Source of the DNA: Symbiodinium natans
Taxonomy: Eukaryota; Sar; Dinophyceae; Suessiales; Symbiodiniaceae
Direction of reading: 5' to 3'
Assembly: GCA_905221605.1 (NCBI GenBank)
Contig: CAJNDS010002257.1
Span: forward strand, 405,422-469,421
DNA: 64,000 nucleotides
The position numbers were made by a program, and so were the translations under genes. A model generated the notes under the pieces. It was not told the DNA's origin and made no database searches. It saw only the letters and a list, made by a program, of their open reading frames with translations. Shown in pieces: positions 41,694-52,144 of the stretch; the first letter of the stretch is position 1, and each line of letters begins with the position of its first letter.

Positions 41694-42680
41694 CGGTGTG
41701 CACGATTCGGAACACTTTGATGTCCGTATCGGTGGTGAGCCCTGCCACGATGTCGAACACCTTGACCTTCGTGTCCGTCATGATTTCGAACACCTTGACC
41801 GTCGTGTCGGTGTGCTCTGCCACGATTTCACACAAATGAACTTTCGTGTCCTGCACGATGTCGAATACTTTCCCGGCCACGATTTCCAACACCTCTAACC
41901 GACTCTAACCGTCGTGTGGGTGACGATTTCGGACACCTTCCACGATCTTGAACACCTTGACGTCCGTGTCGGTGTGCCCTGCCACGACTTCGAGAACCTT
42001 GTCCTCCGTGTTGAAAAATTTAAAACACTTTCCGAAGTGTTTAAGCAACTTAGACAAACACTTCCGAAGACTCATTTGAAATCCTGAGAAAGCATGGGAT
42101 TTGAAAGACTTCCAAAGTGTTGTGTGCTCTGCCACTAATTCCAAGACCTTGACCATCCTATCGGTGATCGTCTCGGTGTGCACTGCGACGATTTTCAACA
42201 CCTTGACTTCGTGGTGTTTGTTTCGGTGTGCCCTGCCACGATGTCCTCCGTGTGTCGGTGTGCCCTGCCGCGACTCTAAACACCTTGAGTTCCATATTGG
42301 TGCCCTGCCATGATTTCGAACACCTTCGCGGCGGTGTGCCCTGCACAATTTTGAACACCTTGACCGTCGTGTTGGTGTGCCCTGCCACGATTTCGGGCAC
42401 CTTGACCTTCGTGTCGTATCGGTGTGACCTGCCACGATTTCAGATACATTGACTTCCGTGTCGGTGTGCCCTGTCACGATTTTGAATACCTTGGTCCCGT
42501 GTCAGCGTACCTTGACCGTTGCGTCGGTGCCCTGCCATTGCCCTGCCACGATTTCGAACACCTTGACCTTTGTCTCGGTGTGCCTTGCCACGATTTTGAA
42601 AAGTTTGACCGTCGTGTTGGTGTTGTGTCCTGCCACGATTTCGGGCACTTGACCATCGTGTTGGTGTGCCCAATGGCAAG
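41640..42680 (+). repeat. 42-bp minisatellite array (block 2)
   Basis: Tandem copies of the family unit, with a non-repeat interruption at about 42,017-42,128 and several truncated units. The left edge overlaps the start of the copia Gag remnant. Confidence 0.9.
42017..42128. other. ~110-bp insertion inside the minisatellite
   Basis: A/T-richer segment unlike the array. It contains the hairpin AACACTTTCCGAAGTGTT and a second CACTTCCGAAG word. The array resumes on the far side with TGTGCTCTGCCAC. Confidence 0.5.
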
Positions 42681-42689
42681 GTTGTCAGG

Positions 42690-43830
42690 ATGCGCTATCC
42701 GTATTTTACGTCCTGAGCGGGTCGATGCATTCCCTCACTTTGTGCGCGGAAACAAAGCTCTTGGCCCGGCCGTCGTCTGAAGCCTCTGCTGCTTCGAGGG
42801 CCTGAGGCCAGCTGCGAAAGACTGGGTAGCGTCGCACACCAACAGGGATTCCCAGCAGAATTTGGCTCCGGCTGCCATCATGGCGAGGGTGCATTTGATG
42901 AATGCAGGTGTAAGATGTCTGGGCGTGGAGCGGGACAGCGTGCTGGTTCAGCAGGTGTCTGAGCTCCTGCTCCGCGCCGACATGTCTCTTCTGCACATGC
43001 GACCTTTTGGGAAGCCAGATTCAGCAGTACGATGCTCGGACATTGTTGGCTTTTTGTGTTTGTTGTTTCTGACTGAAGGATGCTCAGGGTTCGCTGATTT
43101 TTGAATAAAAAGCTGAAGGTGATCTCATGGATGAAAGCACTGGAGGCCACGACTACCAGCTCTATCTGGCTGAAGAGCTGCTGCTGCCGCTTGAAATCTC
43201 ATCTACGAGCCATATTGGGACTTTGGTTTCGGATTCGCTGTCTGCATCGCTTCCGTCCACACTTCCGCCTCAGTTGCAACACATTGTGACTGAAAGTACG
43301 GATCCCTCGTCAGGCCATGTCATTTGTCACAGACGGAATCGTGTTTTGAGGCCTTCTTTGGGAAAGAGTCAACCCTAAACCCTAAGCAAAAAATACCGTC
43401 GGCAATGCTGGAGCGAAAAAAATAACCCAAACCACCATCTCAAACCGAGGTTCAGCCCCTTTGGCGTTTCCACAGTGCTTGAGCGTTTGAACCAGAAGGG
43501 CCCGGCAAACAGTACTTAGTACTTTGCGTGATGCTCTCCACTCTTACTTGGAGACTGATGCTGGCAAAAAAAGGCAGCAAGACCGCTGCCTTGTCTTTGA
43601 TTCACGCTTAGACTGAGCTGTTTGCGAACGAGCAATTCAGATAGGCAGGGCACGCGCCGCTGATGTGGGTCAACTTATTGCTGAACAAGCCATGCCAGGT
43701 CGGGCAGCTGATTGAGCTCTTTGACTCTGGCGCGTCTGAAAAAGCAGTGCCGATCGAGCTCGACATCAGTTTGGATTTCGAGAACTCGACCCCTACACAC
43801 ACAAGTTGATGCAAAGCTATCCCGCCCACC
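42690..43830. other. Unrecognised sequence
   Basis: Frames of 70-97 codons on both strands, none with a recognised motif. A CCCTAAACCCTAAGC word occurs near 43,375. Possibly remnant gene sequence, but nothing supports a call. Confidence 0.3.
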
Positions 43831-43848
43831 TACGTTGCCCTCTAAACA

Positions 43849-43970
43849 TATGACCTTGCCCGCTAAATTTTTTTGCCCGGGCCAGGTCATATATTTTAGC
43901 GGGCAAGGTCATATATTTAGCGGGCAAGGTCAGAGAAAAAAGCGGGCAAGGTCATATATTTAACCGGCAA
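43849..43970. repeat. Short inverted and direct repeats (GCGGGCAAGGTCATATATTT)
   Basis: TATGACCTTGCCCGCTAAA at 43,849-43,867 is the exact reverse complement of 43,895-43,913. Direct copies of the right arm follow from about 43,920 and 43,941. The spacer contains the palindrome GCCCGGGC. Confidence 0.85.
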
Positions 43971-43972
43971 CC

Positions 43973-44160
43973 GAACCCCCCCCCACCCCAACCCACCCCC
44001 CCCCCTCCCCCCCACCGCCCCACCTCCCACCGCCCCACCTCCCCACCGCCCCCCCCCCACCCCCCCCCCCCCCCCAACCCCCCCCCCCCACCCCCCCCCC
44101 CCCCACTCCGCCCCCACCCTCCCACCCCCCCACCCTCCCACCCCCACCCACCCTCTCCAC
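43973..44160. repeat. C-rich homopurine/homopyrimidine tract
   Basis: Nearly pure C with isolated A or T in runs of up to about 15 C. It is open in all minus frames as Gly/Trp-rich shadows. The complementary strand has dense G-runs able to form quadruplexes. Confidence 0.9.
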
Positions 44161-44249
44161 AATGAAATGGATCAGTCAAGATGGTTTCTGAATGACCGCG
44201 CCTGGTTTTGAGGCCCCTGAACCCCTTCAATCGATTCAAGAAACTCAAG

Positions 44250-46135
44250 ATGCGACGATTTTCAACACATTCACCGCGTCGGCTTGCCCTGCCACGATTG
44301 CGAAGACCTTGACCTTTGTGTCGGTGTGCCCTGCTGATCTTCGTGTCGGTGTCACGATTTTTGAAAAGCTTGACCTCCGTGTCGGTGTGCCCTGCCACGA
44401 CTCTGAACACCTTGACCTCCGTGTTTTCGAACAGTCGGTGTGCCCTGGCACGATTTCAAACACCTTGACCTTTGTGTCGGTATGCCCTGCCACGATTTTG
44501 AACACCTTAACCGTCGTGTTGGTGTGCGCTGCCACGACTCTGAACACCTTGACCTCCGTGTTTGTGCCCTGCCATAATTTCGAACACCTTGACCTTTGTG
44601 GCGGTGTGCCATGCCACGATTTTGAACACCTTGACCGTCGTGTTGGTGTGCCCTGCCACTATGTCAAACACCTTGACCGTCGTGTCGGTATGCCCTGACA
44701 CGATTTTTTAAAACCTTGACCTCCGTGTCGGTGTGCCCTGCCACGACTCTGAACACCTTAACCTCCGCGTTGGTGTGCCCTGCCACTATTTCGAAGACCT
44801 TGACGTCCGTGTCGGTGTGCCCTGCAACGATCTCGAACACCTTGACCGTCGTGTCGGTGTGCCCTACCACGATGTCGGACGCCTTGAAGCAACTTGACCT
44901 TCGTGTCGGTGTGCCCTGCTACGATTTCGAACACCTTGATCTTCGTGTGGTGTGCCCTAAAACCTTGACCGTCGTGTTGGTGCGCCCTGCCACGACGATT
45001 TCGAACACCTTGACTGCCGTGTCGGTGTGCCCTGCCACGACTCCGAACACCTTGACCCCCGTATTGGTCTGCCCTGCCAGACCGGCCACGATTTCGCACA
45101 CCTTGACGGCCCTGGCACGATTTTGAACACCTTGACCTTCGTGTCCGTCTGCCCTGCCACGAATTCCAACACCTTGACCGTCGTTTCGGTGTGCCCTGCC
45201 ACGATGTCGGACACCTTGATCTCGTGTCGGTGTGCCCTGCCACGAATCTTGAACACCTTGACCGTCTCGGTGTGCCCTACCACGATTTCGGACGCCTTGA
45301 AGCAACTTGACCTTCGTGTCGGTGTGCCTTGCTCCGATTTCAAGCACCTTGATCTTAGTGTCGGTGTGCTCGGTCTGCCCTGCCACGATTTCGAACACCT
45401 TGACTGCCGTGTCGGTGTGCCCTGCCACGACTCCGAACACCTTGACCCCCCGTGTTGGTGCCCTGCCACACCTGCCACAATTTCGCACACCTTGACCTTC
45501 GTGTCGGAGGGCCTTGGCACAATTTTGAACACCTTGACCTTCGTGTCCGTCTGCTCTGCCACAAATTCCAACACCTTGACCGTCGTGTCGGTGTGTTGCC
45601 ACGATTTCGAACACCTTAACCTCCGTGTCGGTGTGCCCTGCCACGACTTCGAAAACCTTGACCTCCGTGCGGTGTGCCCTGCCACTATTTCCAACAGCTT
45701 GACCGTCGTGTCGGTGTGCCCTGCCACGATTTTGAAAACCTTGACCTCCGTGTCGGTGTACCTTGACCGTCGCGTCGGTGTGCCCTGCCACGATTTCGAA
45801 CACCTTGACCGCCGCGTCGGCTTGCCCTGCCACGATTTCGAACACCTTGACCTTTGTGTCGGTGTGCCTTGCCACGATTTTGAACACCTTGACCGTCGTG
45901 TTGGTGCGCCCTGCCACGAGCCACGATTTCCGGCACCTTGACCATCGTGTCGGTGTGCCCTGCGACGGTTTTAAACACCTTGACCACCGCATCGGCTTGC
46001 CCTGCCACGATTGCGAACACCTTGACCTTTGCGTCGGTGTGCCCTGCGACGATTTTGAAGTGTTGGTGTGCCCTGCCACGATTTCAGGCACCTTGACCAT
46101 CGTGTCGGTGTGCACTGCGACGATTTTCAACACCA
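44250..46135 (+). repeat. 42-bp minisatellite array (block 3, largest)
   Basis: About 45 units' length of the 42-bp family. Units alternate among GACCGTCGTG, GACCTCCGTG, GACCTTTGTG and GACCTTCGTG at one position. Both strands are open over long distances: a 404-codon minus frame (44,919-46,133) repeats VFEIVAGHTDTTVK, and a 304-codon plus frame repeats PCHDFEHLDRRVGV. I annotate the DNA repeat, not a gene. Confidence 0.95.
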
Positions 46136-46165
46136 GGCCACCACTGACGCTTTAGGCAGCTACCG

Positions 46166-47617
46166 ATGGCCGCAACTCGCGCAAGCCACGCAGGGATGCT
46201 GCACATGCTGGCCTTCTTGGCCGCCATGCCAGGCACGGGTGACGTGACTCCAGATGACCCCCCAGGGTTCTTAACGGCAGGGTCCTCCTGCCAGGGAAGG
46301 GACGACACTGTCATCACCTCCCCCACTGAAGCTAAGACTACCGGCTCGGAGTCATCATCCAACCGCGAGCCCAGCGGGCACCAAAACGCGGCCTGCCGAG
46401 CGGAGGTTGCCTCTGCTTTGGCAGGCACTGTTGGAGGCGCTCGCTGGTCCTGGGAGAGGTCGGGTTCCTTCTATGAAAAGCCTAGTGACCGACACCTGCA
46501 GGGCCGGCTAGACTTCGGCAGCACCACTCGCACACATGCTTGGGCGCGCTTCAAACATAGGCACCTCAGTCGTAGGCGTTTCCCCCGAGGTAAGAAGTGG
46601 AGGAGTGCCTCTCCCACCTCCCCCAAGGTAGAGTGCGCAGGCTTGCTTGGGGAATCCCTGCAGGCGCACCTGGTCAGTAGGTTGCTGATGTTCTTGCAGG
46701 TCCTCTGCTCTTCATCCACTGGCGCGAGCTCATCTCAGGGCGGGGGCCAATCAACTTCAGCAGCAGCAGCAGCAGCCGGTCCGGGTCCCAAGTCCCAGAT
46801 TCTTGGCCTTCCTCTGGTCATCAGGCAGGTCCTGCCACACTTTCGAAGGGTTGCAGGTTCTGGTTGTTCTCCTATGGGTCAGGAAAGAACTGAGGGTTGG
46901 GGTGCCCTCCCGACGGGCCCCTTGAAGCTGGCTCCCTCGGTGCCAGCAAACATGTCGGGTACGCGAATATACAGCATCAGCCGCTTTGTTTCACCAAAGA
47001 GTTTAGCTCCATTCTACGCACATCCCTACCTGCCACGCCTCAGGTGGCTACACAGGGCCACTCACACATGTCCTGCACAAGGATGGGCTGCGGTTGCCGC
47101 GGCCTCTGCTGCTGTTGATGTGGTAGCCAAGACCCTGACAAGTTCCAGGACAGTGTACGTGTCAAGCTCTCAGGAAAAGGACCTTACGATTGAGGGCGGC
47201 AAAATGGACCCACAATGTAGCTCGGCCTGCATGTGTGCGTGGCTCAAGGCCTGGAGTTCGAGACAAAAGACAAGTGATTCAAAAGAAGGGTTTCGGTTTT
47301 TTGGTCTCAGAAGTATTAACTTGTTTTCACCTAAACCCTACACCCTAAATCCTACATCCGAAACCCCTAAACCCTACGTACACCCACCCCCAAGCCCCCA
47401 AATCCGAAACCCTCTTTGTTCTGGCTCTTTGGGCCGTCTTTTACAGGAAAGGGTTTCTGCACCGTGGTTACCAAAGAGCTTTCAAACGAGCCGTGCGCAG
47501 AGCCCAGTCACAGACGACAACTACGTACAGGGGGCGTACGCATACACTCACTTCCCTCCAGGCCATGCGACTCGGACCACAGCCACAGCCGCAAGTGCCG
47601 GTCCAGCAAAAACATAA
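46166..47617 (+). CDS. Hypothetical 483-codon frame
   Basis: ATG-started frame with a mixed composition and no recognised domain. It includes an Ala-rich patch (TSAAAAAAGPGPKS), several Cys/Trp residues (SACMCAWLKAW), and then sequence derived from CCCTAAA-like words (about 47,330-47,385, read as PKPYTLNPT). The last part overlaps the start of LINE C in another frame. The telomere-like stretch and overlap suggest the 3' half is non-coding. The 5' half could be an exon or a processed copy of a host gene. No introns or splice sites were placed. Confidence 0.25.
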   Translation: MAATRASHAGMLHMLAFLAAMPGTGDVTPDDPPGFLTAGSSCQGRDDTVITSPTEAKTTGSESSSNREPSGHQNAACRAEVASALAGTVGGARWSWERSGSFYEKPSDRHLQGRLDFGSTTRTHAWARFKHRHLSRRRFPRGKKWRSASPTSPKVECAGLLGESLQAHLVSRLLMFLQVLCSSSTGASSSQGGGQSTSAAAAAAGPGPKSQILGLPLVIRQVLPHFRRVAGSGCSPMGQERTEGWGALPTGPLKLAPSVPANMSGTRIYSISRFVSPKSLAPFYAHPYLPRLRWLHRATHTCPAQGWAAVAAASAAVDVVAKTLTSSRTVYVSSSQEKDLTIEGGKMDPQCSSACMCAWLKAWSSRQKTSDSKEGFRFFGLRSINLFSPKPYTLNPTSETPKPYVHPPPSPQIRNPLCSGSLGRLLQERVSAPWLPKSFQTSRAQSPVTDDNYVQGAYAYTHFPPGHATRTTATAASAGPAKT

Positions 47618-48473
47618 GGCCAAACCCAGACTCCGTGCCACGCGCGTCCTCACGTATGACAACGTGGGAGGGGCGCAAGGGAGCTTATACGACGAACTCC
47701 GCATCTGGTTGGAGGCTCATCAACCAGCCATAGCGTTGATTCAGGAGACCCATTGGAAACAGTCCTGCAACTTCACTGTTGGTTCTTACCATGCCTCTGG
47801 GATGCTCGCAAAAAACTCCGTGCCATGCCCTGCACCTTTGCAGAATACTTCTCGCTCTGGCGTCAAGCTGCAGCCGTGCAAAAAACTAGCTAGACAGTGC
47901 CGCAGAGAATCTCAGCGTGCCCGAAGACAGCGGTTGCTGCTCCAAATCGAGCAGGCTGAGGATGCCTCGGCCAAAGGAAAAACAAAGGAGCTGTTCCGCA
48001 TTGTTCAGCGCTTGGCCCCCAAGCACCCCCTTCGCAAGGTTGTCCTTCGCGGAGACTGCGGCCAAATCCTTAGCGACAAGCAAAGCTTACGAGCTTTACT
48101 CAAGCACGGCAAAGAAACCTTTGCAAAAACTCGGTACCATTGCCACCACTTTATCTTTACGACTCTTCAGTTCACTGAAAATGAATTCTACACGGCCGTA
48201 CGTCTGGTTCGGCCAGGCAAGGCCGTGCCCCCCGCCGGAAGCAGTCCTGTCTCGGCCTACCAGCGTGCTGCAGACCTCATCTGCCCAGGAATGTTGGCAG
48301 CGTTAGACCATCACTGGCGCGAAGGGAGCCAGCCGGAAGCCAACCCTGAATGGACGTCAAGCCCACCTGCTCCCCGAGCAACCTCAGGCCGCTCTGCATA
48401 TTACCCACGGAGGCCAAAATCATTGCGATCATGCTTAGGGCTCGGCTCATGCCGTTTGTCAGTACCTACCTGA
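47493..48473 (+). pseudogene. LINE C endonuclease start and linker
   Basis: Residues 49-98 read an APE-type endonuclease N-terminus (RVLTYDNVGGAQGSLYDELR, AIALIQETHWK, where the Glu of QETHW is a metal-binding residue). After about residue 115 the remainder of the nuclease is missing. The frame continues with the basic linker (RRESQRARRQRLLLQIEQ, FRIVQRLAPKHPLRKVVL) and the pre-RT segment (ENEFYTAVRLVRPGKAVPP). The frame leaves the true protein near 48,350, where the RT continues in another frame. Confidence 0.7.
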
Positions 48474-49501
48474 AGGAGGTGCCGCAATACGCTTATGTCC
48501 CACATCGCAATTCCACGCACGCCATAGCGTTCGTCTTGGAACACTGCGCAGACGTCCGCGCCCGGCTTGCTGGGTTCGCCGACAACCTTCACAAGAAAAG
48601 AGAACAACAGCGGTCTGGCTCTCCAGCCGAGCAGTTCGGAGCCTTCCAAATAGCTCTGGATCTTTCTCAGGCTTTCGACCTGCTTGACCGGTCGCATGTC
48701 GAAGCAGCCCTCGTGGACGCGAATGCTCCCGCGGAGCTCATTGCTGCTATCATGTGCGTCCTGAGCAACACAGCCTATGTCTTCCAGGTAGGCCAACACT
48801 CCCAAACCTTGCCCACGCAAAACGGCATCCGCCAAGGATGCCCGCTTTCTCCATTGCTGTGGTCTTTCGCCAGTGGATACATATACCGACGCCTTGCCGA
48901 GGCGCTCCCTGATTCGGTCTTGCGCAACCTAACTCTCTTCGCGGACGATCATCATGTGTCATTCCAGTGCAATACGGTCAGTGGCATGTACCAGGCCAGT
49001 ACACACGCAGGCGCTTTGCTTGATTGTCTAAAGTCCCATAATTTGAAGGTCAACCCGGATAAGTCTGTGGTACTGCTGGAAGTGCGTGGGGCGGAAATGA
49101 AACGTGCGCTCAAACGGCATGTTCAAAAAACAAAAAATGGCCGACGCCTCATGCTCCCCTCTAAAACCGGAATGCGAGTGGGAATACCGATGCAGTCCTC
49201 CACTAAGTACTTAGGCATCTTTATTTCTTACCGCAACTTTGAGGATTGCACAGTCAAACATAACATTGGCAAAGCTAAGGCCAGATATACCCAGCTCAGA
49301 CACTTGCTCAATGGCAAAATTGCTCCTATTCTTTACTACGGTCTTCCTGTAGTTGGGTTGACGGAACAGGGAGCCTATCTACTTCACGTTGCCGTGGTCA
49401 AGCAAATCAGGGCCTTCTCAGCCTCCCCAGTACACCTTACCAGGGAACCCACCCTGGAGCTGTTTAGGCGACTCCACATCCGTGACCCCTATCCCAGCTG
49501 A
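48350..49501 (+). CDS. LINE C reverse transcriptase
   Basis: 383 codons, uninterrupted, with the full set of LINE RT motifs. SNLRPLCILPTEAKI is motif 1. ALDLSQAFDLLDRSHVEAAL is motif A with its catalytic Asp. NGIRQGCPLSPLLWSF is motif B. LTLFADDHHVSFQ is motif C with the catalytic Asp pair. LKVNPDKSVVLLEV and TKYLGIFISYRNF are motifs D and E, followed by a thumb (NGKIAPILYYGLPVVGLTEQ). This is the best preserved RT in the window and all catalytic residues are present. It would copy element RNA at the target nick, but the deleted endonuclease and frameshifts make the element defective. Confidence 0.85.
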   Translation: MDVKPTCSPSNLRPLCILPTEAKIIAIMLRARLMPFVSTYLKEVPQYAYVPHRNSTHAIAFVLEHCADVRARLAGFADNLHKKREQQRSGSPAEQFGAFQIALDLSQAFDLLDRSHVEAALVDANAPAELIAAIMCVLSNTAYVFQVGQHSQTLPTQNGIRQGCPLSPLLWSFASGYIYRRLAEALPDSVLRNLTLFADDHHVSFQCNTVSGMYQASTHAGALLDCLKSHNLKVNPDKSVVLLEVRGAEMKRALKRHVQKTKNGRRLMLPSKTGMRVGIPMQSSTKYLGIFISYRNFEDCTVKHNIGKAKARYTQLRHLLNGKIAPILYYGLPVVGLTEQGAYLLHVAVVKQIRAFSASPVHLTREPTLELFRRLHIRDPYPS

Positions 49502-50091
49502 TGAATGCGCATGACAAATTTGCAGAAAGACTGTGCACCAGCCGCACGGCCTTGCCGCTGCTTTGTCAGGGACCCATTTGCTCCCAAACTAAACGTGCCT
49601 TTGTGAGCTTTGAAACGGTTTCCAGCGTCTCAGAGTCCATACAGCAAAAAGCCCAGCAGGCTGACACGATTCCATGCCACCTATGTCCATTCATGTGTGG
49701 TTCGCATAAAGCCCTCAAAGCGCACTTTCGACTAAAGCATGACTTCAGATACACTTCTCGAGAAGTAGCGGTTGATGGCATGCCGCAGTGTCAGTACTGC
49801 CAGGTCAAATTTTCCAAATGGACTGTCTTTCAAACTCATGTCAAACATCTTGCGTGCGAGGGGCTCAGAAAAGCTGACAGCCAGCAGCGTGCAAATGAAG
49901 CACCTGCTCTCACGCCAGACGTAGAAGCTAGGGTGACCCAAAGGTATCTAGATCTCCAGCAACAGGTTGAGCAGCAGTTCCCTAGCTTGCCGTGGCACAT
50001 CTACTCCTTATTAGTGGCCCGGGCCCGGAGCTTGGACGTGCGCTCTCTTCACCTTCTGTGCGGACAGTGGGTTGCTTCGCCGGGCCATTAA
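49501..50091 (+). CDS. LINE C C-terminal zinc-finger region
   Basis: 196 codons whose ATG overlaps the RT stop in TGATG (49,499-49,503). It contains PCHLCPFMCGSHKALKAHFR followed by LKH, and PQCQYCQVKFSKWTVFQTHV followed by KHLAC, both C2H2-like. It ends at LLCGQWVASPGH, corresponding to CGICTQWVVDG in LINE A. It is probably the continuation of the RT protein after a one-base frameshift. Likely nucleic-acid binding. Confidence 0.7.
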   Translation: MNAHDKFAERLCTSRTALPLLCQGPICSQTKRAFVSFETVSSVSESIQQKAQQADTIPCHLCPFMCGSHKALKAHFRLKHDFRYTSREVAVDGMPQCQYCQVKFSKWTVFQTHVKHLACEGLRKADSQQRANEAPALTPDVEARVTQRYLDLQQQVEQQFPSLPWHIYSLLVARARSLDVRSLHLLCGQWVASPGH

Positions 50092-50150
50092 GCTGCATTG
50101 GACTCTAAGGTCTGGCGCCAGTTGCATGAAGCACTTCACAGGTAGGTAAA

Positions 50151-50730
50151 GCGAGCCGTAGCTAGAAAGTTCAGTCCAAAATGGCATCGCATACGTTGTG
50201 GACCAAGCAAAGTGTGTTGAAAAGGCTCAAGCAGTGTGGACAACAAGGAACTGTCGGGGTAATCCGCCAGTCTACGTCCAAATTTCCCAGTTGCAGTGCG
50301 GGGGCCGCCCGTTGGAAAAATCGCTGAAAAACGTGGTATCGCGCGGGTCCACATTCAGGACCGACAAACGACGAGAAAACATAGGACGCATCAGAGTACC
50401 CCCCAGGTCCATCGGCGGCGGCAAGTAGTTGAAGGGATCCTGGCTGCGGTACTGTCCTGGTCTTGGCCACGCCGGAACTCCGTCCAGTCGCTCTGAGAGT
50501 GAGGTTTGCTGGCATATGAAGCACTGTCGTAGTCCGACATGTTCGCATCCCGGGTGCAGTGGCGCTTTGGAACAGGCGACCCGAAGGCCTCCCCAGGTCT
50601 CCGTCATTTGCTGGGTGTGGTCTTGCTGCATAACTGGCCGGGAAGGGGCGCGTGGCAGCAGGACCGAACAGTGAAAGGACAGATGCTTGAAAGGCTGCGG
50701 CGCATCGCTCTTGGTGTTGTCGGCTCTGTT
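50151..50730. other. Junction region with inverted duplication segment
   Basis: 50,296-50,405 is the reverse complement of the segment found at 53,034-53,130 and its later copies (CATAGGACGCATCAGAGTAC here, GTACTCTGATGCGTCCTATG there). The rest is unassigned. Confidence 0.6.
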
Positions 50731-51139
50731 TTGGAAAAAAGGCTCTGGAAGGTTCTGATGAGGTTTTGGAGCCCTTGAAGGGGATTGTGAGGCCTTACTT
50801 CAGCATTTGAAAGACTCAAAAAATGCGGGAAAACAGCGTAGTACCTTGATTCCAAGTAGAAACACAACATGAACCTTAAAATTTTGAAAAAACTATGCAT
50901 TCATGTAGTACACCGTGGTTTTTCCCCAGCGCGAAGCGTGTAGTACCAGTTTTGATGAAATTACACCCGAGGCGAAATCCAGCTTTTCCCACGGCGCGGA
51001 GCGTGTAGTACTAGTTTTCATGAAATTAGACTGGCGGAAAAATCCAGCTTTTCTACAGCGCGGAGCATGTGACACCTGGTTTTTGAATTTGCAGTTCTAC
51101 AGGGGCTTTCAAGCTTCCTGCAGACTCTGGGGCCTTCAG

Positions 51140-51535
51140 GCAAGATCGGCTACCAGGCCAGTTAATCTTCTTAATATCTTCGCTGACGACCATCACCTGC
51201 TCAGGCAAGTTCAGCTCCGCTCACGATCTGGGGATCATTCTGTCGAGCAATCGTCAGCTGGACAGTGCAGCTTGGCAAAGAGTCATGGATCCCTACAAGC
51301 CTTTTCATCCTCTCAGCTTGTCAAAATACAATCATCGTGCCCAAGACCACCCGTGCCCGGAGTGTGGAATTTTGCCACCCGTGCCTCCATGCTTGGACAC
51401 ATAATGCGGAAGCACAAAGAATCCGGCACACTGATCAACCCATGCGCATTTTCGACAAACATACTGACGCGCTGGAAGAGCTGCCTCATTGTGTTTACAA
51501 AATGGACTCTGTGTGAATGCCCAAGTAATTGAAGA
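51140..51535 (+). pseudogene. LINE relic: RT motif C joined to zinc finger
   Basis: The plus strand reads VNLLNIFADDHHLLRQVQ (RT motif C) and, about 65 codons later, PCPECG followed in another frame by FATRASMLGHIMRKHKES (C2H2-like). Intervening RT sequence is deleted. The relic lies between the B and C blocks of the first duplication unit and is absent from the later units. Confidence 0.5.
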
Positions 51536-51540
51536 CTGGA

Positions 51541-51850
51541 AGCCATGCAGGCTGGGAAAGAGGCAGGCAGCAGGTTTTGCAGGCTTGCTGTAGGGTCTGT
51601 AGGGGCGGCGTGCGGCAGGGTCTGCAGGTTGCCCGCAGGCGCTGCTGGCCTGCAGGCTGCTGCAGGGTCTGCAGGCTTGCCGACAGCCTGCAGAGCCTGC
51701 AGCTGTAGGCTTGCTGCAGGGGTCTGCAGGCTTGCTGCATCAGCAGGCTTGCTGCAGAGTCCGCGTGCTTGCTGCAGGTCTGCAGGGTCTGCAGGTTGCT
51801 GCAGTGTTACATGCAGGGTCTGCAGAACGCAGTAAGCAGCGCAGCCCGAC
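51541..51850 (+). repeat. CTGCAG-rich minisatellite (first of four)
   Basis: Irregular repetition of GGTCTGCAGG and GCTTGCTGCAG. Further copies lie at about 53,690-53,990, 55,864-56,180 and 58,611-58,752. It is dense in PstI-type palindromes. The frames (Cys/Gly/Arg-rich or Gln/Ala/Leu-rich) are repeat shadows. Confidence 0.85.
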
Positions 51851-51933
51851 CTTGAGAGCCACCTTGAAATCGCAGGGACTTGGAGCCTGAAGAGCCTGGC
51901 TCCGGTCACAAGCCCTTGCGTGTGCCCCCGAGC

Positions 51934-52003
51934 CCCCAATGGCAATGTTGGATGCCGAAGGTCGGTCTGACATGACCAACGTGTTGCAACATTGCCATTG
52001 GGG
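51934..52003. repeat. 17-bp perfect hairpin in duplication unit
   Basis: CCCCAATGGCAATGTTG (51,934-51,950) and CAACATTGCCATTGGGG (51,987-52,003), separated by 36 bases. Identical hairpins lie at 54,102-54,171 and 56,285-56,354. Confidence 0.9.
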
Positions 52004-52144
52004 AAAGGGGATTTTCGACAACACTTATTGATTTGGGACAAGGTAGGCCCTTTGCTGGGGGTTTGGAGAATGTGCCTCAAGTGAAGCCAAATCCGACCCC
52101 AGAAAGACACAAGAAGCGTAGGACACGTTTGAGTGCCCCCGCAG

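Larger units (their letters stand above)
47493..50150 (+). mobile_element. LINE C: endonuclease start, RT and zinc fingers
   Basis: The plus-strand LINE runs from an N-terminal segment through an APE endonuclease start, basic linker, full RT and zinc fingers. It ends in the finger LLCGQWVASPGH and, in another frame, VWRQLHEALHR near 50,150. Unlike LINEs A and B it has no helical or USP part, being truncated before that point. The endonuclease is internally deleted between about 47,800 and 47,880. Confidence 0.75.

Noticed and set aside
44919-46133. 404-codon minus-strand frame as a repeat protein gene
   Set aside because: All six frames are open through the array, no start or non-repeat domain supports any one of them, and the DNA repeat explains them. 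Kept as a finding, not a CDS.
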